From contig CAZAQG010000076.1 in the NCBI GenBank assembly GCA_964487445.1, positions 1-11,290 of the forward strand: 11,290 nt of DNA, read 5' to 3'. Position 1 is the stretch's first letter, and each line of letters begins with the position of its first letter. The stretch comes from BMS3Abin12 sp964487445 (GTDB taxonomy: Bacteria; Pseudomonadota; Gammaproteobacteria; 21-64-14). The translations under genes were made by a program, and so were the position numbers. The notes under the pieces are model-generated. The model searched no databases and was not told the origin of the DNA. It was given only the letters and a program-made list of their open reading frames with translations. Of this stretch, positions 6,854 through 11,290 are shown one piece after another.

Positions 6854-8770
6854 TCAGTCTTCCAGGTACGTGTAGCCCTCGAGCCCCGCTTCGAGGATTT
6901 CACGGTAGGCCGTGCGCCGTCCCTCGTCGAGATCCGCGGAGCGGATCTTCGCCCGGTAGCGTTCGCGCAGATCGTTCGGATCGAAGTGCACATAGCGCAG
7001 CAGGGCGTCCACGGTGTCGCCGTGTTGCGCGTCCTCGAGCCGGTAGCCGCCGTCCTCGTCCAGCACGATGTTCACCGAATCGGTGTCGCCGAACAGGTTG
7101 TGCATGTCGCCTAGGATCTCCTGATAGGCGCCGACCAGAAAAAAGCCGAGCAGGTAGGGTTCCCCCGGTCTCCATTCGTGCAACGGCAGGCTGCTTTCCA
7201 CACCCTCTCGATCGACGTAATGATCGATGCGCCCGTCGGAATCGCAGGTCAGATCCAGGATCACCGCGCGCCGCCTCGGCGGCTCGTCGAGGCGATGCAG
7301 CGGGACGATCGGGAAGATCTGGTCGATCGCCCAGACGTCCGGGAGCGACTGGAACACCGATAGGTTGCAGAAGTATTTGTCGGCGAGCCTCTCGTTGAGT
7401 TCGTCGAGGACCTCGCGGTGGGCCCGGATCGCCGGCTGCAGGAGCGCCCGCACCTTCCAGCAGGCGGCCGCATGGAGTTGTTCCGCGCGTGCACGTTGGG
7501 CGATGCTCAAGACGCCGTGCGTATACATGGATTGCGCCTCCGCGAGCCAGTGCACGGTGTCGTGGTAGACCTCGAGGGCGGACCGCTCGGAGAGACCCTG
7601 CCCGGGGAGACCCCGCCCGGAGAGACCCCGATAGGCACGCCACAGGTCGTGCAGGATCAGCGGATCGTCCTCGGCGGGCGTCGCACCGGACTCCTCGCCG
7701 GTGACGCACTCGACATCGGTGACGTTGGTCAGCAGCACCGCATGGTGTGCGGTCATGGCGCGCCCCGACTCGGTGACGATATCCGGGTGGGGCAGGCCGC
7801 ACTCGGTGCAGACCTCCCACAGGGTGTGCACCACGTTGCGCGCGTACTCCTGAACCGTGTAGTTCATAGAGCAGAAACTGCGCGAGCGCGTGCCCTCGTA
7901 GTCCACGCCGAGACCGCCGCCGACGTCCACGCAGGAGAGCGGGACGCCGAGGGCGCGCAACTCGGCGTAACAGCGCGCCGCCTCCCGCGTACCGCGCTGG
8001 ATGTCGCGGATGTTGGCGATCTGGGACCCGAGGTGAAAATGCAGCAGACGCAGCGAGTCGAGCAACCCGGACGCGCCGAGGCGCCCGACCACCTCCAGGA
8101 CCTGGGCCGCGGACAGCCCGAACTTGGACTTTTCGCCGCCCGAGTTCTGCCACTTGCCGGCGCCGATCGACGCCAGCCGCACCCGCACGCCCAGCAGCGG
8201 CGCGACCCCCAGGGTGCGCGACTCCTCGACGACGAGTTCCAGTTCGGAGAGCTTCTCGACCACGATAAAGATCCGGTGGCCGAGGTCGCGGCCGACCAGC
8301 GCCAGGCGCACGTATTCCCGATCCTTGTAACCGTTGCAGACGATGAGCCCGCCGGACGGCGCCAGGGCGAGCGCGGCCATCAGCTCCGGCTTGCTGCCCG
8401 CCTCCAGGCCGACACGGCCATCGCCGTGGCCGAGGATCTCGGTCACGACACTGCGCTGCTGGTTCACCTTGATCGGGTAGGCCGCGGTAAACGACCCCTG
8501 ATAGTCGTCCACCGCGGTGGCGGCGGCGAACGCATCGACCAACGTATCCACGCGGTCGTGCAGGATGTCGACAAAACGCACCAGGACGGGCCAGGACAAT
8601 CCCGCGTCGCGCACGCGGTAGGCGAGTTCATGCAGATCCAGCGGCGCCCGGTCCCGGTCGCGGTCGGGCCGCGCCAGGAGATGGCCGTTCCCGCCCACGT
8701 CGAAATAGCCCGCGCCCCAGTGGGCGAGATTGTAGGTGCTGCGGGCCTCCTGCACGTCCCAATCGCTCAT
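6854..8770 (-). CDS. speA: Biosynthetic arginine decarboxylase (PLP-dependent)
   Basis: Converts arginine to agmatine and CO2, the first step of the arginine route to putrescine and spermidine. The 638-residue protein is close to the 630-660 usual for SpeA. Landmarks: AAYPIKVNQQR with the PLP-binding Lys101, GLEAGSKPEL (121-130), HFHLGSQIANIRDIQ (244-258), the phosphate-binding VDVGGGLGVDYEG (281-293), ESGRAMTAHHAV (334-345) and the active-site cysteine in CDSDGRIDHY (Cys509). The frame continues 66 codons upstream, but MSDWDVQEAR at 8770 is the family-like start; it has no good Shine-Dalgarno (a GGGGGAG lies about 20 bases upstream). Residues 380-394 are a three-fold five-residue repeat that looks inserted. 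The gene is divergent from speE across 124 bp, so the two polyamine genes may share control. No agmatine-processing enzyme is in view. Confidence 0.96.
   Translation of the reverse strand: MSDWDVQEARSTYNLAHWGAGYFDVGGNGHLLARPDRDRDRAPLDLHELAYRVRDAGLSWPVLVRFVDILHDRVDTLVDAFAAATAVDDYQGSFTAAYPIKVNQQRSVVTEILGHGDGRVGLEAGSKPELMAALALAPSGGLIVCNGYKDREYVRLALVGRDLGHRIFIVVEKLSELELVVEESRTLGVAPLLGVRVRLASIGAGKWQNSGGEKSKFGLSAAQVLEVVGRLGASGLLDSLRLLHFHLGSQIANIRDIQRGTREAARCYAELRALGVPLSCVDVGGGLGVDYEGTRSRSFCSMNYTVQEYARNVVHTLWEVCTECGLPHPDIVTESGRAMTAHHAVLLTNVTDVECVTGEESGATPAEDDPLILHDLWRAYRGLSGRGLPGQGLSERSALEVYHDTVHWLAEAQSMYTHGVLSIAQRARAEQLHAAACWKVRALLQPAIRAHREVLDELNERLADKYFCNLSVFQSLPDVWAIDQIFPIVPLHRLDEPPRRRAVILDLTCDSDGRIDHYVDREGVESSLPLHEWRPGEPYLLGFFLVGAYQEILGDMHNLFGDTDSVNIVLDEDGGYRLEDAQHGDTVDALLRYVHFDPNDLRERYRAKIRSADLDEGRRTAYREILEAGLEGYTYLED
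7589..7633. repeat. Triple 15-bp tandem repeat inside speA
   Basis: Three consecutive 15-bp units (7589-7603, 7604-7618, 7619-7633) are near-identical; on the plus strand they read roughly GGAGAGACCCCGCCC. In speA they encode YRGLS-GRGLP-GQGLS, followed by ER. The length is a multiple of three, so copy number could change without breaking the frame. The segment lies in a polar stretch between the ADC core and the helical region, where family members vary in length. Confidence 0.85.
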
Positions 8771-8802
8771 GGCGCACAGTTTCGAGGCTCCCCCGAAGAC
8801 TT

Positions 8803-8829
8803 GCAAGCGCGCCGTACGGGCGCGCTTGC
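8803..8829. promoter_or_regulatory. Perfect 11-bp hairpin in the speA/speE divergent region
   Basis: GCAAGCGCGCC (8803-8813) is the exact reverse complement of GGCGCGCTTGC (8819-8829), with a GTACG loop between. It lies 33-59 bases upstream of the speA ATG and 66-92 bases upstream of the speE start. No T-run follows on either strand, so it is not a canonical terminator. It could be a protein-binding palindrome or a structured leader of speA mRNA. Confidence 0.6.
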
Positions 8830-8854
8830 CCCGGACCCGCACGGCTGGCATCAT
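8826..8854 (+). promoter_or_regulatory. Possible speE promoter
   Basis: TTGCCC (8826-8831) and CATCAT (8849-8854) are 17 bp apart and each match consensus at 4 of 6 positions. Transcription would start near 8861, about 34 bases before the speE start. The -35 box overlaps the right arm of the hairpin at 8803-8829. The match is modest. Confidence 0.35.
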
Positions 8855-8894
8855 CCGCCGGGTGCGGGATCCCACGGGCACGGAGAGCAACCGA

Positions 8895-9770
8895 TTGAAC
8901 AAGCTGGGCGAGGATTGGTTTACCGAAATCGCGGAGGAGGCCGGGAGCGCCCTCTCCCTGCACCTCACCGCCGCGGGCCGGATCCACGAGGAGCAGACCC
9001 CCTACCAGCGCATCGAGGTCTACGAGACCGAGCACTTCGGCCGCCTGTTGACCATCGACGGCTTCGTCATGCTGGCGGACCGGGACAACTTCATCTACCA
9101 CGAGATGATGACGCACCCGGCGCTCTACGCCCACCCGAAGCCGCGCCGCGTGCTGATCATCGGCGGCGGGGACTGCGGAACGCTGCGCGAGGTGCTTCGC
9201 CACCCCGAGGTCGAAGAGGTCCGGCAGGTGGAGATCGACGAGCGCGTCACGCGGGTCGCGGAGCGGTTCTTTCCGCAACTCTGCGAGGCGAACGCCGACC
9301 CGCGCGCGCGCCTGGAGTTCGGCGACGGGATCCGCTTCGTGAAGGAAGCGCCGGCGGCGAGCGTCGATGTCATCATCGTCGACAGCACCGATCCCATCGG
9401 TCCCGCCGAGGGATTGTTCGCCCGCCCGTTCTACGCGGACTGCCTGCGCGCGCTGGGCGAACACGGGATCCTGGTCGGCCAGAGCGAGTCGCCCCTGCTG
9501 CACATGGAACTGCTCAGGTCGATGCACGGCGCGCTGCGCGGCGCAGGCTTCCACGACGTGCTCACCTTGCACTTCCCGCAGCCGGTCTATCCGTCCGGAT
9601 GGTGGTCGGCCACCATGGCCTGCAAGGACAGGCCGCTGTCCGGCTACCGCGAGGACGATGCCCGGGAGAAACCCTTCGAGACCCGTTACTACAATGCCGG
9701 CATCCATGCCGCCAGCATGGCGGCACCGGAATTCTTCCACCGGGCGCTGATGGAATCGGATCGCTCTTAG
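8895..9770 (+). CDS. speE: Spermidine synthase (polyamine aminopropyltransferase)
   Basis: Transfers an aminopropyl group from decarboxylated S-adenosylmethionine to putrescine, giving spermidine; cytosolic. From the TTG at 8895 the protein has 291 residues (E. coli SpeE has 288). Visible motifs: QTPYQRIEVYETEHFGRLL (34-52), IDGFVMLADRDNFIYHEM (54-71), the nucleotide-binding IIGGGDCGTLREVLRH (88-103; Cys94 where Gly is commoner), VEIDERV (112-118), the active-site VDSTDPIGPA (162-171; Asp163 and Asp166) and RYYNAGIH (264-271). The TTG start is supported by GGAGAG at 8882-8887 with 7-base spacing and by protein length; the frame is open further upstream (GTG at 8862), but without a ribosome site or family similarity. 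It is divergent from speA and convergent with the glcF-like gene. A decarboxylase (SpeD) supplying its co-substrate is not in the window. Confidence 0.95.
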   Translation: MNKLGEDWFTEIAEEAGSALSLHLTAAGRIHEEQTPYQRIEVYETEHFGRLLTIDGFVMLADRDNFIYHEMMTHPALYAHPKPRRVLIIGGGDCGTLREVLRHPEVEEVRQVEIDERVTRVAERFFPQLCEANADPRARLEFGDGIRFVKEAPAASVDVIIVDSTDPIGPAEGLFARPFYADCLRALGEHGILVGQSESPLLHMELLRSMHGALRGAGFHDVLTLHFPQPVYPSGWWSATMACKDRPLSGYREDDAREKPFETRYYNAGIHAASMAAPEFFHRALMESDRS

Positions 9771-9816
9771 TCGATACCCGCAAAGGTTTCCATCGACGCC
9801 TTCGATCCCGTCGGCG

Positions 9817-9887
9817 GGGGCCGTACATGCTGTTCGGCGGCGGACGTACGGCGCCTGATCCGCCTCCGCGACGCGGGCGCCGATCAG
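9817..9887. terminator. Inverted repeats between convergent speE and glcF-like genes
   Basis: Two candidate stems occupy the 113-bp gap. GCCGTAC (9820-9826) pairs with GTACGGC (9846-9852) and can extend past one mismatch. CTGATC (9855-9860) pairs with GATCAG (9882-9887), with an inner CGCC/GGCG pair, and overlaps the stop codon of the glcF-like gene. Neither has a T-run. A bidirectional termination role is plausible from position only. Confidence 0.35.
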
Positions 9888-11170
9888 TCGGATCGGGTCG
9901 CACCCGCGCGGAGCTGGCGATCCAGCAGGGCCACCGGATGCAGCACCTCGGGCGCCTGCGCCTCGCCGCGCAGCCCGGCCGCCAAGTGCAGCGCGCAGCC
10001 GATATTCGATGTGACCACGAATCGGGGGTGCAGCGCACGTATCGCCCGGAGCTTGGGTTCGCGTAGCCGGCGGGCGTCTTCGGCGTAGTGCAGCAGGTGA
10101 GTGCCCGCGGCGCCGCAGCAGTGCGCCCCGCCGCCCAGGGGCACGACGTCCAGGCCCGGGATCCGTTCGAGCAGGCGATAGGGCTGGTCCTGTCCGCGCA
10201 ACGCGTTGCGCAACGTGCACGGTATGTGTACCGCGACCCGGGCGTGCAGAGGCGCGGGTTGCACACCGGTCGGCCACGGGCTCTCCACGAGGAATCGGCT
10301 GATGTCGCACACGCGCGTCGCAAAGGCCGCGCCCTCCGGCGTCGCGAGCAGCGCCCCGTAGCGTACGAGTTGCGCGCAGCACCCGCTGGCCAGCGACACG
10401 ATCGGCACGCCGCTGTCGCCGAACGCCTCGAGATTGCGCCGCGCCAGGCGACGTGCCGCCTCGGGGGCCGCCTCGTGCCGGTGCAGTGCCCCGCAGCAGG
10501 TCTGGTTGCGGGGGATGCGAACCTCGAACCCGAGGCGCGTGAGCACCCGTACGGCGGCCTCCAGGTTCGGCCGGTCGGCCACGGAGGCCACGCAGCCGGT
10601 AAACAGCGCCACCGCGCCGCGGCGCGGGGGTTGCGCCGCGTAGCGGCTGCGCCAGCGCCGCACGGGTGCCAGCGGCGGCAGCAGCGCCTCGGCTTCGCGC
10701 AGCCCCCCCGGCAGCCCGCTGCGCCGCGCCACGGCCTGCAGCCCGCTGCGCTGATAGGCGCGCAGCAGCCGTCCGGCGAGGCGCAACGCCGCACCGTGCG
10801 GGACCAGGCCGTCGAGCAACCCGCGTCGCAGCAGGCGCGCCGCCGGTGTTCGGTGCCGGGCCGGTTCCAGCGTCGCCCGGGCCTCGTCCATGATCTCCCC
10901 GAACGGCACCCGCGACGGGCACACCGCCTCGCAGGCCTGGCAGCTCAGGCAGTGATCGAGGAGCGCCAACAACCGCGCATCGGCGTGCAGTGCGCCGGTC
11001 AGTGCCCCCTGGATCAAGGCGATGCGACCCCGGGGCGATTCCCCCTCGATACGGTACAGCGCATAGGTCGGGCAATGCGGCAGGCACAGACCGCACTGGA
11101 CACACAGATCCGTCTTGCCCGGCAGGGTGCTCCGGGTGCTCGGTTCCGGATGGTCGGTTCGGGGGGTCAA
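9884..11170 (-). CDS. glcF: GlcF-like iron-sulfur subunit of glycolate oxidase
   Basis: Predicted electron-transfer subunit of the glycolate oxidase GlcDEF, which oxidises glycolate to glyoxylate and passes electrons to the membrane quinone pool. The 428-residue protein begins with two 4Fe-4S motifs, CVQCGLCLPHCP (Cys23, 26, 29, 33) and CLSCQACEAVCP (Cys74, 77, 80, 84). Two CCG cysteine-rich domains follow, marked by FTGCV, NQTCCGALH, IPCTL, GAHCCGAAG and SNIGCALHL. This is the GlcF layout; the shorter LutA-type proteins lack the N-terminal clusters. No membrane segment is seen. The start is uncertain: TTG at 11170 gives a normal leader of 22 residues before the first cysteine but has no clear ribosome site, and the frame stays open to the window edge. 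glcD and glcE are not in view; a related (Fe-S) oxidoreductase with another substrate remains possible. Confidence 0.85.
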   Translation of the reverse strand: MTPRTDHPEPSTRSTLPGKTDLCVQCGLCLPHCPTYALYRIEGESPRGRIALIQGALTGALHADARLLALLDHCLSCQACEAVCPSRVPFGEIMDEARATLEPARHRTPAARLLRRGLLDGLVPHGAALRLAGRLLRAYQRSGLQAVARRSGLPGGLREAEALLPPLAPVRRWRSRYAAQPPRRGAVALFTGCVASVADRPNLEAAVRVLTRLGFEVRIPRNQTCCGALHRHEAAPEAARRLARRNLEAFGDSGVPIVSLASGCCAQLVRYGALLATPEGAAFATRVCDISRFLVESPWPTGVQPAPLHARVAVHIPCTLRNALRGQDQPYRLLERIPGLDVVPLGGGAHCCGAAGTHLLHYAEDARRLREPKLRAIRALHPRFVVTSNIGCALHLAAGLRGEAQAPEVLHPVALLDRQLRAGATRSD

Positions 11171-11276
11171 CGCTGGGGGGCCGTCAGACTTGGGAAGTTC
11201 TACTGCGGCGGGGCACCGGCGCGAGGTCGTGCCGATCCGTCCGACCCGCGCGGTTGCAGTGGCAGGCGCAACGGTT

Positions 11277-11282
11277 AGTATA
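11277..11282 (-). promoter_or_regulatory. Possible -10 box upstream of the glcF-like gene
   Basis: On the minus strand this reads TATACT, 5 of 6 to the -10 consensus, about 107 bases before the TTG start. The matching -35 box would lie beyond the window end, so the promoter cannot be confirmed. If real, the gene has its own promoter rather than relying on an upstream glcDE transcript. Confidence 0.3.
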
Positions 11283-11290
11283 CGGCGTTC

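Noticed and set aside
7589..7633. CRISPR-like repeat
   Set aside because: The three units are directly adjacent without spacers and lie in frame inside speA.
8736..8894. N-terminal extension of speE
   Set aside because: It would overlap the speA start region and the hairpin; TTG 8895 has a well-placed GGAGAG and gives the normal SpeE length.
8771..8968. 66-residue N-terminal extension of speA
   Set aside because: It would run antisense through the start of speE; SpeA length and the N-terminal pattern fit the ATG at 8770.
7418..10066. 882-codon plus-strand frame across speA and speE
   Set aside because: It is antisense to speA, out of frame with speE, and has no coherent domain.
8628..11105. 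825-codon minus-strand frame across the glcF-like gene and speE
   Set aside because: It lies out of frame with the glcF-like cysteine motifs and antisense to speE; composition is shadow-like.

Overview
The window is chromosomal DNA of very high GC, gene-dense, with short intergenic gaps and long meaningless antisense reading frames. The gene set (RecB/AddA-type helicase-nuclease, ferrochelatase, PLP-type biosynthetic arginine decarboxylase, spermidine synthase, GlcF-like iron-sulfur protein, DsrE/TusA sulfur-relay proteins) suggests a gammaproteobacterium, perhaps a sulfur-metabolising lineage such as Chromatiales/Ectothiorhodospiraceae. That placement is inferred from gene content only; no rRNA or other phylogenetic marker is present.

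Layout on the plus strand: 1-3258 is the 3' part of a UvrD-type helicase with a RecB-family nuclease domain, cut by the window start. 3379-4278 encodes a cytosolic 5'-nucleotidase of the cN-I family. 4384-5394 is hemH (ferrochelatase), behind a near-consensus sigma70 promoter. 5426-6025 encodes a TetR-family repressor, followed by a two-gene operon of a DsrE-like protein (6097-6513) and a TusA-family sulfur carrier (6529-6765). On the minus strand, speA (6854-8770) is convergent with that operon and divergent from speE (8895-9770, plus). A glcF-like gene (9884-11170, minus) is convergent with speE.

The most interesting part is 5391-6765. Two 20-bp palindromes, identical at 18 of 20 positions, sit immediately upstream of tetR and immediately upstream of dsrE-tusA, with the shared form TAGAACGA-N4-TCGTTCTA. 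This points to a self-regulating TetR switch controlling a small sulfur-trafficking operon. The upstream palindrome lies between candidate -35 and -10 boxes, abuts the hemH stop codon, and has an 11-bp stem followed by a T-rich tail, so it may also terminate hemH transcription.

speA and speE together cover two polyamine steps: arginine to agmatine, and putrescine to spermidine. The agmatine-to-putrescine enzyme(s) are not in the window. Their divergent control region carries a perfect 11-bp hairpin, and speA carries an in-frame triple 15-bp repeat. No tRNA, rRNA, CRISPR array, insertion sequence or phage gene was seen, and no gene-free stretch exceeds 300 bases.
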